From CAZGNZ01 sp964527215 (lineage in GTDB: Bacteria > Fidelibacterota > Marinisomatia > SCGC-AAA003-L08 > JACNLC01): a stretch of DNA of 64,000 nucleotides. Where the stretch lies: assembly GCA_964527215.1 (NCBI GenBank), contig CAZGNZ010000012.1, positions 32,771 to 96,770 of the forward strand. Direction: 5' to 3'. Shown here piece after piece: positions 43,305 through 53,422 of this stretch. A model generated the notes under the pieces. That model was not told the DNA's origin. It made no database searches and worked only from the letters and a program-made list of their open reading frames with translations. Both the position numbers and the translations under genes were made by a program. How positions within the stretch are numbered: the stretch's first letter is position 1; every line of letters begins with the position of its first letter.

Positions 43305-44423
43305 ATGCAGTTTATAGATTTGAAAAAACAATATTCGATTTTAAAGCCTACAATTGATCAAAACATTCAAAATGTACTTAAACATGGCAAGTTTATTATG
43401 GGACCAGAAGTAAAAGTTTTGGAGCAGAAACTTGCTGAATATACCGGTTCAAAGTATTGTGCAACATGTTCATCTGGTACAGATGCTTTGTTAATGCCAT
43501 TAATGGCATGGAATGTTGGACCTGGTGATGCTGTGTTTACTACTCCATTTACATTTGTGTCAACAGCAGAAGTAATTCAGTTATTGGGTGCAACACCCGT
43601 TTTTGTTGATATTGATCCTAAGACCTATAATATTTGCCCTTACAAACTCGAGGAAGCAATTGAAAATACTGTTTCAACAACTGATCTAAATCCTAAATGT
43701 GTTATACCTGTAGATCTTTTCGGATTGCCTGCAAATCTACCAAAGATTTGTGAAATTGCTAAAAATTATAAACTTCTGGTTTTAGGTGACGCTGCTCAAG
43801 GATTTGGCGGTAAGATTGGAGAAAAATTTTTAGGCAGTTTTGGAGACGCAACTGCAACTTCATTTTTTCCTGCAAAACCGCTAGGCTGTTATGGAGATGG
43901 GGGTGCAGTTTTTACGGATGATGAAGATCTGTTTACAAAATTAATCTCAATCAGAGTACACGGCAAAGGAATGGATAAATATGATAATGTCAGGATAGGC
44001 CTGAATGGACGCTTGGATACGATTCAGGCAGCAATCCTATTGGCAAAAATGGAATTTTTTGAAAATGAAATACTAAAAAGAAATCAAGTCGCCAAAAACT
44101 ACTCCAATAAATTAGATGGAAAGGTTGTTACACCAACGGTACCAAATGGTTACAGGAGTGCCTGGGCTCAGTATTCGGTTTTAGCTGAGAATGATGAGAA
44201 AAGAAGTAGGGTTCAGGCTATGCTCAAAGAAAATGGTATACCAACAGCAATCTATTATATTAAACCATTACATCTCCAGACCGCATTTAAATCATTAGAT
44301 TACCGTATTGGAGACTTCCCGGTATCAGAAGAGATGTCAAAAAGGATATTCAGTTTACCAATGCATCCATATCTAGAGGACAAAGATATCAATTTAATTA
44401 GTTCTTTTTTTAATCGGAAGTAG
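43305..44423 (+). CDS. DegT/DnrJ/EryC1 sugar aminotransferase (WbpE-like)
   Basis: The start at ATG 43305 follows AAAAGGACGG and gives 372 residues. The PLP-enzyme motifs are clear: CSSGTDALLMPLMAWNVGPG, GDAAQGFGGKIG, and the Schiff-base lysine in TSFFPAKPLGCYGDGGAVF. It adds an amino group to a UDP-keto-sugar. With the oxidoreductase and acetyltransferase that follow, it matches the WbpB-WbpE-WbpD route to UDP-2,3-diacetamido-2,3-dideoxy-glucuronate. It lies 13 bases after the epimerase gene and 8 bases before the next, in one operon. Confidence 0.9.
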   Translation: MQFIDLKKQYSILKPTIDQNIQNVLKHGKFIMGPEVKVLEQKLAEYTGSKYCATCSSGTDALLMPLMAWNVGPGDAVFTTPFTFVSTAEVIQLLGATPVFVDIDPKTYNICPYKLEEAIENTVSTTDLNPKCVIPVDLFGLPANLPKICEIAKNYKLLVLGDAAQGFGGKIGEKFLGSFGDATATSFFPAKPLGCYGDGGAVFTDDEDLFTKLISIRVHGKGMDKYDNVRIGLNGRLDTIQAAILLAKMEFFENEILKRNQVAKNYSNKLDGKVVTPTVPNGYRSAWAQYSVLAENDEKRSRVQAMLKENGIPTAIYYIKPLHLQTAFKSLDYRIGDFPVSEEMSKRIFSLPMHPYLEDKDINLISSFFNRK

Positions 44424-44431
44424 GAGATTAT

Positions 44432-45388
44432 ATGAATAAGTCTATTTGTGTTGTGGGTGCAGGGAAATGGGGTAAAAACCATATTAAAACCTTGGCATCT
44501 ATCAAATCTTTAGGTGGAATTGTTGAAAACGATCCGAAGGTAAGAGCTTATTTTAAAGAACAATATCCGGAGGTGGAAGTTTTTCCAAACATTCCGATGG
44601 CATTAAAAAAAGGATACGATGGTTGGATTCTGGCAACCCCAGCTGAGACACATTTTGAAAAGGGGAAATTGTTAATAGAGAATAAGCAGCACGTACTAAT
44701 TGAAAAGCCACTGACGTTGAATTCTGGAAATGCAGATGAGTTGGTTCGTTTGGCGAAATTATACGACGTTAGTTTGATGGTTGGACATGTTCTTCTATTT
44801 CATCCAGCAATTCAAAAATTGAAACTCCTCATCGACAAAGGGAAAATAGGGAAACTACAATATATTTATTCCAATCGGCTTAACCTAGGTACAGTACGGA
44901 CTGAAGAAAATGTTTTTTGGTCATTTGCGCCCCATGATATTTCTATTTTTGAATATTTAATAGGATCTACTCCAAAGAAAATTCACTCAGCAGGCGGAGC
45001 ATTCCTCCAAGACAACATACATGATACAACCCTAACCACACTTAAGTATGATGGAAATGTAAAAGCACACATATTTGTTAGTTGGCTTCATCCTTTCAAG
45101 GAACATAGGATGGTTGTGATCGGGTCAGAAGGTATGCTCTCTTTCGAAGACTCATCAAAAGAAAAAGATATTCTATTTTACGAAAAGACTATTGATTGGA
45201 TTGACGGAAAACCTGTTAAGAAAGATGGACCTACTGAAATCATTCATTATGATCGCTCCATGCCTTTGACAAATGAAGACCAATATTTTGTAGAGCATCT
45301 TGAAGAGCGTCCAGATTTATCGGACGGCGTGAATGGTTATAATGTCGTTCGAGTACTGGAAGAAGCTACAAAAAGTTTGTTTAGCTAA
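44432..45388 (+). CDS. Gfo/Idh/MocA sugar dehydrogenase (WbpB/WlbA-like)
   Basis: The 318-residue product has an N-terminal NAD-binding motif (VVGAGKWGKNHIKTL), the family signature HVLIEKPLTL with EKP, and the C-terminal MocA domain including FAPHDISIFEYL. WbpB-type enzymes oxidise UDP-GlcNAcA at C3. The neighbouring aminotransferase and acyltransferase support this assignment. A TAGGAGATT ribosome-binding site precedes the ATG. Confidence 0.88.
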   Translation: MNKSICVVGAGKWGKNHIKTLASIKSLGGIVENDPKVRAYFKEQYPEVEVFPNIPMALKKGYDGWILATPAETHFEKGKLLIENKQHVLIEKPLTLNSGNADELVRLAKLYDVSLMVGHVLLFHPAIQKLKLLIDKGKIGKLQYIYSNRLNLGTVRTEENVFWSFAPHDISIFEYLIGSTPKKIHSAGGAFLQDNIHDTTLTTLKYDGNVKAHIFVSWLHPFKEHRMVVIGSEGMLSFEDSSKEKDILFYEKTIDWIDGKPVKKDGPTEIIHYDRSMPLTNEDQYFVEHLEERPDLSDGVNGYNVVRVLEEATKSLFS

Positions 45389-45405
45389 TTGATTTGGTAA
45401 GCATT

Positions 45406-45921
45406 ATGTCAGACACTAAAAATAAAAACTATTTTGTACATGAGTCGTCTTATGTGGATGAAGGGACAGAAATTGGTGATGGAACAAAGATTTGGCACTT
45501 TTCGCATGTACAATCAGGTGCAAAAATTGGTAATAACTGCAGTCTTGGTCAAAATGTAAATATAGCCAATAATGTTATCGTTGGTAATGGGTGCAAAATA
45601 CAAAATAATGTTTCTGTCTATGAAGGTGTAGAGCTGGAGGATTTTGTTTTTTGCGGACCTTCGATGGTGTTTACAAATATCAAACTACCTAGATCTGAGT
45701 TCCCTCAGCGTGGGAGTGAGTATTATCTTAAAACACTTGTAAAGAAATCTGCCTCAATAGGCGCGAATGCCACAATTGTTTGTGGAGTGACAATAGGTGA
45801 ATATGCAATGATTGGATCAGGGGCAGTTGTAACAAAGGATGTTCCTGCGTATGCATTGGTAGTTGGAAATCCAGGGAAGATTATTGGGAAAGTAGATAAG
45901 AAAGGGAAACGTGTATTTTGA
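45406..45921 (+). CDS. left-handed beta-helix N-acetyltransferase (WbpD/WlbB-like)
   Basis: The start at ATG 45406 gives 171 residues (a TTG at 45394 is alternative). The hexapeptide repeats are evident (IGDGTKIWHFSHVQSGAKIG, NCSLGQNVNIANNVIVGNG, IGEYAMIGSGAVVTKDVPAY). WbpD acetylates the 3-amino group of UDP-GlcNAc(3NH2)A. It completes a three-gene set with 43305 and 44432. A UDP-GlcNAc 6-dehydrogenase (WbpA) is not in the window. Confidence 0.9.
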   Translation: MSDTKNKNYFVHESSYVDEGTEIGDGTKIWHFSHVQSGAKIGNNCSLGQNVNIANNVIVGNGCKIQNNVSVYEGVELEDFVFCGPSMVFTNIKLPRSEFPQRGSEYYLKTLVKKSASIGANATIVCGVTIGEYAMIGSGAVVTKDVPAYALVVGNPGKIIGKVDKKGKRVF

Positions 45922-45957
45922 TCTATAACAATTTCATTGCGAATTTTGGGAATAAAA

Positions 45958-46974
45958 ATGTTTAAAGGAAAAACGCTCTTAATAACTGGAGGCACTGGAT
46001 CTTTTGGTAAGGCAGTTTTAAAGAGAATTGTTTGTAACGAATTTGGAGAGATTCGGATACTAAGCAGAGATGAGAAAAAACAAGACGATCTACGAAAAAA
46101 GATTAATAATTCCAAAGTAAAATTTTATATTGGAGATGTTAGAGATTATCGAAAAGTTCTGTCAGTTATGCAGGGAGTAGACTATGTTTTTCATGCTGCA
46201 GCATTAAAACAGGTTCCTACCTGTGAGTTTTTTCCATTAGAGGCTGTTAAAACCAATATTCTTGGTGCGGAAAATGTTCTTGAAGCAGCAACACTAAATG
46301 GTGTGAAGAGAGTTATAATTCTAAGTACTGATAAAGCGGTATACCCAATTAATGCGATGGGCATGTCAAAGGCCATGATGGAAAAAGTAATGGTTGCACG
46401 ATCTAGAAATATTTCTGATAACGTTACTATTTTAAGTGGTACTCGTTATGGAAATGTAATGGCATCACGTGGCTCGGTTATTCCTTTGTTTGTTGATCAA
46501 ATTAAAAGCGGAACTGATGTTACTATTACAGATCCTGAAATGACACGCTTTATGATGACTTTAGATGACGCAGTAGATCTTGTGCTATACGCTTTTACTC
46601 ATGGAAACCAAGGTGATATATTTGTGCAGAAATCTCCAGCTTCTACAATTCACACACTTGCATTGGCTTTAAAAGAGCTTTATCAGACAGATACTAAAAT
46701 TAAAATTATTGGTACTCGCCATGGAGAAAAACTATTTGAGACATTGGTGAATCGTGAAGAAATGGTTAAAGCGGAAGATTTGGGAGCGTATTTCCGGATT
46801 CGGGTAGATACCAGAGATTTAAATTACAATTTATATTTCACAAATGGAGAATCAGAGATAACCCAAGTTAATGATTATACATCACATAATACAGAAAGAC
46901 TTGATGTAGAAAGTACAAAAAAGCTTTTACTTAAACTGGATTTTATTAGAAAGGATATGGAAAATTTCTCATGA
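45958..46974 (+). CDS. UDP-GlcNAc 4,6-dehydratase/5-epimerase, CapE/FnlA-like
   Basis: The start at ATG 45958 (TTGGGAATAAAA before it) gives 338 residues. The SDR motifs are GGTGSFGKAVLKR and STDKAVYPINAMGMSKAMME. The usual catalytic Tyr of YxxxK is Met, which is typical of the CapE/FlaA1 inverting dehydratases. It starts the three-step route to UDP-N-acetyl-L-fucosamine with the next two genes. Its stop overlaps the next start by 4 bases (ATGA). Confidence 0.92.
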   Translation: MFKGKTLLITGGTGSFGKAVLKRIVCNEFGEIRILSRDEKKQDDLRKKINNSKVKFYIGDVRDYRKVLSVMQGVDYVFHAAALKQVPTCEFFPLEAVKTNILGAENVLEAATLNGVKRVIILSTDKAVYPINAMGMSKAMMEKVMVARSRNISDNVTILSGTRYGNVMASRGSVIPLFVDQIKSGTDVTITDPEMTRFMMTLDDAVDLVLYAFTHGNQGDIFVQKSPASTIHTLALALKELYQTDTKIKIIGTRHGEKLFETLVNREEMVKAEDLGAYFRIRVDTRDLNYNLYFTNGESEITQVNDYTSHNTERLDVESTKKLLLKLDFIRKDMENFS

Positions 46975-48083
46975 AATCTATTGGTATCACCGGGCAAGCA
47001 GGTTTTATAGGTACACATTTATTTAACTACTTGTCTTTATGCAATTATAACCTTATACCGTTTAAAGACAGTTATTTTGACGATGATTTAAAGCTTGATC
47101 AGTTTTGTGGAGAATGTGATGTCATCGTCCATCTTGCAGGAGTAAATCGCCATTTCAGTGACGATTATATTTTTTCCAAAAACATAGAGTTAACCGACAA
47201 ACTGATTAATGCGTGTGAAAGAACTGGTAAAACGGAGCATATCTTATTTTCTAGTTCAACTCAAGAGTCAAATGATAGTGTTTATGGGAGTGCAAAAAAG
47301 GAATGTCGTGATAAATGGATAAATTGGTCAAAACGAACAAACAAGAAATTTACTGGAATGGTAATCCCTAACGTTTTTGGTCCGTACGGAAATCCATTTT
47401 ATAACTCTGTTGTTGCCACATTTTCACACCAAATTCTTCATGGTGAGGTTCCTGAAATTATTGTAGACTCTCAAATTGATTTGATTTATGTTAATAAATT
47501 AGTTGAACGAATAAATCTATTGATTTTAAATCATGATAACACTCATGAGCTATTAATAGATAAACAGTATACTGTTTCTGTAAGTGATCTTCTTTCTAAG
47601 CTTAATAGATTCTATAAAAGTTATATCCAAAAAAACTCAGTTCCCGATATATCTAACCAGTTTAGTCTGGACCTATTCAATACATTTCGAGGATACGTTG
47701 ATTTAAAGACATTTTTCCCAGTGGAATTGAAAATCAATGCTGATGAGCGTGGTCAATTTACTCAGCTAATCAAAACAGGTAGTGGTGGACAGTTCTCATT
47801 TTCTACAACTATGCCGGGAATTACCAGAGGTAATCACTATCATACTCGAAAAGTTGAACGATTTATGGTGCTCTCAGGTGAAGCCGAAATTAAACTCAGA
47901 AAAGTAAATAGCGATATTGTATATACATATAAATTATCGAGTGAGTGTCCAGCATTTGTTGATATGCCGATTTGGTATACCCATAATATAACAAATGTTG
48001 GAAGAAATGAATTGATCACAGCATTTTGGATAAATGAACAGTATAACGTAAATAATCCAGATACTTATTGGCAAGAAGTTTAA
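46971..48083 (+). CDS. UDP-FucNAc pathway bifunctional reductase/epimerase, CapF/FnlB-like
   Basis: The 370-residue product has an N-terminal SDR domain (ITGQAGFIGTHLFNYLS, SSSTQESNDSVYGSAKKE with YxxxK) and a C-terminal zinc cupin (NHYHTRKVERFMVLSGEAEI, DMPIWYTHNITNVG), the two-domain design of CapF. The cupin half epimerises and the SDR half reduces the 4-keto sugar. It is translationally coupled to the CapE-like gene. Confidence 0.92.
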   Translation: MKSIGITGQAGFIGTHLFNYLSLCNYNLIPFKDSYFDDDLKLDQFCGECDVIVHLAGVNRHFSDDYIFSKNIELTDKLINACERTGKTEHILFSSSTQESNDSVYGSAKKECRDKWINWSKRTNKKFTGMVIPNVFGPYGNPFYNSVVATFSHQILHGEVPEIIVDSQIDLIYVNKLVERINLLILNHDNTHELLIDKQYTVSVSDLLSKLNRFYKSYIQKNSVPDISNQFSLDLFNTFRGYVDLKTFFPVELKINADERGQFTQLIKTGSGGQFSFSTTMPGITRGNHYHTRKVERFMVLSGEAEIKLRKVNSDIVYTYKLSSECPAFVDMPIWYTHNITNVGRNELITAFWINEQYNVNNPDTYWQEV

Positions 48084-48095
48084 TAATCAAATACT

Positions 48096-49226
48096 ATGAA
48101 AAAGCTCAAAGTTTGTACAGTCATCGGAACTCGTCCTGAGATTATAAGACTATCCGCAACAATAAAAAAACTAGATCAATTTCTTGATCACACGCTAATA
48201 CACACAGGCCAAAATTATGATTATGAGTTAAATGAGGTGTTTTTTGAAGACCTCAATCTTAGAAAACCTGACATTTTTCTTAATTGTGATACAACTAGTA
48301 TAGGTCGCGTATATGGGGATATATTAATCAAATCTGAGGAAGCTTTTAACGATGTTAAGCCTGAAGCATTGTTAATCCTTGGGGACACTAATAGCAGTAT
48401 TGCGGCAATTATTGCTAAACGGATGAAAATCCCCATTTTTCATATGGAAGCTGGAAATAGAAGTTTTGACATGAATGTGCCAGAAGAGATAAATAGGAAA
48501 ATCTTAGATCATATAGCAGATTTTAATTTGGTATATACTGAGCACGCAAGAAGACATTTGATTTCTGAAGGTTTACCACATCGCAGGATATACTTAACTG
48601 GTTCTCCAATGATGGAAGTTCTTAATGAGCAAAAGGACAAAATCTCTTTGTCAAACATTCTTGAAGAACTAAATCTTAACCCCAGGAATTATTTCGTTGT
48701 ATCTATGCATCGCGAAGAAAATGTGGATAATCCAAAACATCTTAAGCAAATTCTTGAAACACTTAAACTTCTTGAAAAAGAATGGCAACTCCCAATAGTA
48801 GTATCTACTCACCCACGTACACATAAGAAAATGGATGAAATTGGATATGTTTCCTCTTCAAGTAAAATACGTTTTATGAAACCATTTAGGTTTTCTGACT
48901 ATATTTGCTTGCAAAAATACGCCCGATGTACTATTTCTGATTCTGGTACAATTAGTGAAGAGTCAGCTATACTTGGTTTTCCGGCAGTTTCCTTAAGAAA
49001 TTCCATGGAAAGACCTGAGTGTCAGGATGCCGGAAAAATTATACTTGCTGGTCTTCAAGGCGAAAATCTTCTTACTTCAGTTTATATAATGATTACTTCC
49101 AGCTGTGAAAATACTGTTTGCTATCCGAAAGAATATTTTATAGACGATTTTTCAAACCGAGTTTTATGTCTAGTTAGTGGTAATACTAAATTAAGTAATA
49201 AATGGTGGGGAATCACAAGTAAGTAG
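48096..49226 (+). CDS. UDP-N-acetylglucosamine 2-epimerase family, CapG/FnlC-like
   Basis: The 376-residue product has the WecB-family motifs TVIGTRPEIIRLSATIKKLD, THTGQNYDYELNEVFFEDL-like HTGQNYDYE, LGDTNSSIAAIIAKR, HMEAGNRSFDMNVPEEINRK and SDSGTISEESAILGFPAVS. In this context it is the last enzyme of the UDP-L-FucNAc pathway. It lies 12 bases after the CapF-like gene. Confidence 0.92.
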   Translation: MKKLKVCTVIGTRPEIIRLSATIKKLDQFLDHTLIHTGQNYDYELNEVFFEDLNLRKPDIFLNCDTTSIGRVYGDILIKSEEAFNDVKPEALLILGDTNSSIAAIIAKRMKIPIFHMEAGNRSFDMNVPEEINRKILDHIADFNLVYTEHARRHLISEGLPHRRIYLTGSPMMEVLNEQKDKISLSNILEELNLNPRNYFVVSMHREENVDNPKHLKQILETLKLLEKEWQLPIVVSTHPRTHKKMDEIGYVSSSSKIRFMKPFRFSDYICLQKYARCTISDSGTISEESAILGFPAVSLRNSMERPECQDAGKIILAGLQGENLLTSVYIMITSSCENTVCYPKEYFIDDFSNRVLCLVSGNTKLSNKWWGITSK

Positions 49227-49231
49227 TTAGT

Positions 49232-50047
49232 ATGAGAATAGTAAAAAACTGTATAAAAAATGTTCAGATAAATTTCAATAAGCTAAAGTATTGTAATTTT
49301 TTACCAAATAATCCCCAGTCATCAGATATATTTATCTCTTCGTTTCCAAAATCTGGCAACACTTGGATTAGGTTTTTAATAGCTAATTCTATAAGAGAAA
49401 AATATAATATAATTAAGGAAGTTAATTTTTTCACAATACAAGATATTATTCCACCGATTACAAAATACAATGATTCTTTAAATGGCCCATTTGGTATTCG
49501 AGAAATTCCTAGAATATTTACAACTCATTCAAGAAGAAATCCTTTCATGAAGCGAATTATCTATATTTCAAGAAATCCGAATGATGTAATGATATCTTAT
49601 TATCGATATATAAAAAAGTATAATAGAATTAACTCAGATTTAACTATAGAGGAGTTTATAGAGAGCAGAAAATATGGGATTGATAATTGGATATCGCATA
49701 CTGAGTCATATATTAAAGATCCAAAAAGACTATTTGGTGACGAAAGAATGATCCACGTTAGGTATGAGGACTTTATTTTGAATCCAAGGTTATCACTCTA
49801 TAATTTAATGTGCACTTTTGGATTATACTTAAATGATAGTGAGATAACAAATATCTTGACATTATCTTCAAGGGAGCGTATGTCTGAAACAGAGAAACTG
49901 CACCTCGTTCATAGAAAGAAAGCACTAGATTTGAATTTTGTAAGAACTCAAAAGAAAGATGGTACTCAGTATTTAAAGGATAAGATAAAAAGCACAATTG
50001 AGAAGAAATGTGGAAGTGAATTGTTATCATATATAACTAAGGATTAA
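49232..50047 (+). CDS. sulfotransferase
   Basis: The 271-residue product has the PAPS-binding loop SFPKSGNTWIRFLIAN near residue 38 and the 3'-phosphate motif IYISRNPNDVMISYYRY near residue 110. It moves sulfate from PAPS to a hydroxyl or amine. It lies 5 bases after the CapG-like gene and 6 bases before the flippase, so it is part of the polysaccharide operon. The likely acceptor is a glycan or its lipid-linked precursor. Confidence 0.88.
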   Translation: MRIVKNCIKNVQINFNKLKYCNFLPNNPQSSDIFISSFPKSGNTWIRFLIANSIREKYNIIKEVNFFTIQDIIPPITKYNDSLNGPFGIREIPRIFTTHSRRNPFMKRIIYISRNPNDVMISYYRYIKKYNRINSDLTIEEFIESRKYGIDNWISHTESYIKDPKRLFGDERMIHVRYEDFILNPRLSLYNLMCTFGLYLNDSEITNILTLSSRERMSETEKLHLVHRKKALDLNFVRTQKKDGTQYLKDKIKSTIEKKCGSELLSYITKD

Positions 50048-50053
50048 TTACTT

Positions 50054-51505
50054 TTGGCTGTTTCGCTTGAAGAAAAAGCAGTCAAAGGATTTGTGTGGAA
50101 TGGTATTGAAGCTTTCGCCGGGCGAGGATTAGGTTTCTTCATTTCAATAATTCTTGCACGAATTATAGATCCATCTGATTTTGGGTTACTAGGAATTTCA
50201 AATATTATTATATCTTTATCACAGATATTTGTAGTCGGAGGATTTGCTACTGCTTTAATTCAGGCCTCAAATCTCACAATTTTAGATAAATCTACAGCGT
50301 TTTTATTCAATATATCAGTTAGTATTATTATATATATAATCATATTTTTAATTGCTCCTCATCTTTCTACTTACTTTGAAGAAGAAAAATTAACACGTGT
50401 CATTAGAATTATAGGAATCTCTATAATTATAAATGGAATGGTTGTTGTTCCGACAGCAATCTTGTCTAGAGAACTTTGTTTTAAGAAATTATCAATGATT
50501 AATATTTCTTCTACCATAATTACCGGTTGTGTTTGCATATTTGCAGCATATAATGGAGCGGGTGTGTATGCACTTGTATTACAGATACTTATGACTGCAC
50601 TGATAAGATCATTGTTGTTGTGGATTCATTGTGGTTGGATACCCAATATCATATTCTCTGTAAGATCTTTTAATAAAATTTTCCAGTTTGGCTATAAGGT
50701 TTTTCTAATGTCTTTATTAAAAGCAGTTTCCGATAATATTCTAAGTATTTTGATTGGAAGGTATTATTCTACAACTCAATTAGGTTATTTTACCAAATCT
50801 CGCCAAATACAACGATTTCCCTCTGATATAATGACAAATATTCTAAATAAAACCACATTTCCATATTTTTCTAAAATCCAGAGTGATAGTATGAAATTGG
50901 CTTCTACGTTTGTTAGTATTTTAAATATCTCAGCGATATTAATTACCCCTGTTTTATTGTTTTTAAATCTCCATGCAGATATCCTGTTTGAAGTTGTTTT
51001 AACTGAGAAGTGGCTTCCTGCAGTGCCATATTTCCGAATTCTTTGTTTAATTGGAATATTTATACCAATTAATGCTATTTTTCTAAATAGCATTAATTCA
51101 AAAGGATTGCCAGGTATTGCTCTTTTGCTTGATGTAGCTGAAAAAATTATATTGCTAACTCTCTTAATTGTCTTTTGTAGATATTCCATCAAGGCTATGT
51201 TATGGAGTTATCTTTTTTCAGTGGTTGTTGGTTTTTGTATCAAACTAATTGTTATTTCAAAAGTATTGGAATTAGAAAGAAAAATGCTCTTAATTGGGAT
51301 TTTTGAGATTTTAGGGATAAACTTTGGACTATTTTACATTTTTAAGTATTTTAATAATATCATTTTAAGTAGTACTATTCTTGGATTGGTTTTATTTATG
51401 ATTATCCATGTTTCACTTTATCTATTTTTAGTCAATAGATTCCAACTCATTGATATTGTAGCATTAAAAAAATATTATATGGTCACGTCTCGTAAGTTGG
51501 GGTGA
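50054..51505 (+). CDS. wzx: oligosaccharide flippase, Wzx-like (MOP superfamily)
   Basis: The 483-residue product has about 12-14 membrane segments and the N-terminal pattern of Polysacc_synt (KAVKGFVWNGIEAFAGRGLG, ILARIIDPSDFGLLG). It would move lipid-linked repeat units across the inner membrane. It starts at a TTG. The IS at 51528 begins 22 bases after its stop. Confidence 0.9.
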   Translation: MAVSLEEKAVKGFVWNGIEAFAGRGLGFFISIILARIIDPSDFGLLGISNIIISLSQIFVVGGFATALIQASNLTILDKSTAFLFNISVSIIIYIIIFLIAPHLSTYFEEEKLTRVIRIIGISIIINGMVVVPTAILSRELCFKKLSMINISSTIITGCVCIFAAYNGAGVYALVLQILMTALIRSLLLWIHCGWIPNIIFSVRSFNKIFQFGYKVFLMSLLKAVSDNILSILIGRYYSTTQLGYFTKSRQIQRFPSDIMTNILNKTTFPYFSKIQSDSMKLASTFVSILNISAILITPVLLFLNLHADILFEVVLTEKWLPAVPYFRILCLIGIFIPINAIFLNSINSKGLPGIALLLDVAEKIILLTLLIVFCRYSIKAMLWSYLFSVVVGFCIKLIVISKVLELERKMLLIGIFEILGINFGLFYIFKYFNNIILSSTILGLVLFMIIHVSLYLFLVNRFQLIDIVALKKYYMVTSRKLG

Positions 51506-51527
51506 AAGAAAGTAAAGAAAAATATAT

Positions 51528-53263
51528 AGGCTTCCTGAATAATTCACAACATATTTATTAACAATGATATATGTGCATATTATTGTAAATTATGTGCAAG
51601 ATATAGAGCATATTCTGTTCAATTCCCTTGCAGAAATACATATAGGTCAGCATTATCATGATTCGTGACAATTACAGTAAACAGACCGTGCTGGACTTCT
51701 TTCTTCCCTTTGATGGAAAACTTGATCCGGAAAACCGCTGGGTCAAGCTTTCCGAAACAATACCCTGGGAAGAAATCGGGCTGGTTTACAACCGCAGCAT
51801 GAAGTCCAAAATGGGTCCCCCAGCACTTCCATCACGCGTGGTTGTTGGTGCCCTGATCATCAAGCATCTGAAAAAACTGCCTGATGAAGAAGTCATCGAA
51901 GATATCCGGGAAAACCCCTATTATCAATTCTTCCTGGGTTTTAAGAACTTCGAGCCCCGGACCGTGTTTGATCCATCCCTGTTTGTCGAGATACGCAAAC
52001 GGCTTGGCATGGAAAGAATAAAAGAAATCAACGATCTGTTTTTGTCCAATTTCAATCAACCAGATCATGATGATCAAGACCCCCCCTTCAGCTGCTTCCG
52101 ATAAAGATCAAAATACAGAAAACCCATCATCTCCTGAACCGGAGAACAAGGGGATGCTGATAATCGATGCCACAGTAGCTCCCGGTGACATACGTTATCC
52201 CACCGATGTCGGCTTGTTGAGCCAGGCCCGGGAGATTGCTGAAGATCTGATAGATCAGCTTTGGTATCCGGGACTTCTGTCGGAAAAACCGAGAACATAT
52301 CGTCGTCAGGCCCGCAAGCGTTACCTGGCCTTCACCCGCCAGCGGAATGCCGGTTATACCAAAACCCGTAAGGCGGTTCGTCACCAGCTGGGATATGTCC
52401 GTCGTGATCTTGCCCATATTGACACACTGCTGGACATCTACCAGTCGGAGAACATGCCCATTCCGTTTGACAAGAAATCCTGGCGTCATCTGTGGATAAT
52501 CCGGGAAGTTTATCGTCTGCAGCAGGAGATGTATGACCGCCGGGAAAATCGCATTGATGATCGGATCGTGAGCATTTCACAACCACATATCCGGCCAATC
52601 ATCCGGGGAAAGGCTGGGAAAAGAACAGAATTTGGAGCGAAGATATCTGCAGTAGTGATCGACGGGAATGTCTATCTTGATAACCTGAGTTGGAATGCCT
52701 ACAACGAAGGCAGCGATCTGATCCGTGCCTGTGAAGAGTACCGGACCAAATTTGGGTGTTATCCGGCATCGGTGAATGGTGATAAAATTTACTGGAATCG
52801 TGAGAACCGCAAATGGGTGAAGAAACATAATATTGAGATGTATGGAGGAGCTCCGCTGGGGCGTCCAAAGCAGAAGAAAAATATCTCGTCGGATGAACGA
52901 AAACGAAATAAAATAGAATCAGCAAAGCGGAATCAAGTGGAGGGGAAGTTCGGAAACGGAAAACGACGATTCAGCCTGGGACTGGTAATGGCTAAGACAA
53001 GGGCGACAAGTGAGAGTTGCCTGTCCGCTGCATGCATATGGCATTCAGAGCAGGCGGGGATCGCGATGGTAATCTTTGTCATGAATCTGGCGAAACATTG
53101 GTCAGGTTCATTTTTATCTCATTTTTTGGAGCAGGTCATCGCAAAATTATCTTCAATCAGCAATGCTCTGCGTCGAATAATTCAAAAAGCTGTTTTATCG
53201 CCTGAATTTGGGCGTTTTAGCGTTTCTCCCAATAGTGATTAACTTGACTTATTCAGGAAGCCC
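51528..53263 (+). mobile_element. insertion sequence, IS5/IS1182-like
   Basis: The ends are inverted repeats: GGCTTCCTGAATAA at the left (51529) and TTATTCAGGAAGCC at the right (to about 53262). Flanking TATA/TATATA on both sides fits a short palindromic target duplication. It carries one frameshifted DDE transposase. It lies between wzx and wzy. Confidence 0.8.
51658..53242 (+). pseudogene. IS5/IS1182-like DDE transposase, frameshifted in a C7 run
   Basis: The first ORF (51658-52104) starts IRDNYSKQTVLDFFLPFDGK and has the DUF772-type N-terminus. At the seven Cs 52080-52086 the frame shifts, and the second ORF (from about 52080 to 53242) continues with the catalytic region: LIIDATVAPGDIRYP, ASVNGDKIYWNREN and EGKFGNGKRRFSLG. 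One base less in the C run would fuse both into a ~525-residue transposase. It may be a sequencing error, phase variation, or programmed frameshifting. Confidence 0.75.
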
Positions 53264-53422
53264 TATATAAAAGATGGTTGAGCCAACTGTAAAAACCTTT
53301 ACATAAAAATTAGGATGGTATTATGACTCAACCACGTGAAAAGTTAGACACATAAATTGATATAGAACTGCTTTTTGAAGATATTTCCAGATTTTTTTAC
53401 TCCAACATTTAAGACTTGACAA

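Noticed and set aside
53314..53400. Short stretch MTQPREKLD followed by a stop, possible start of a REP-type Y1 transposase
   Set aside because: Only about ten residues resemble such proteins; too little to support a claim.
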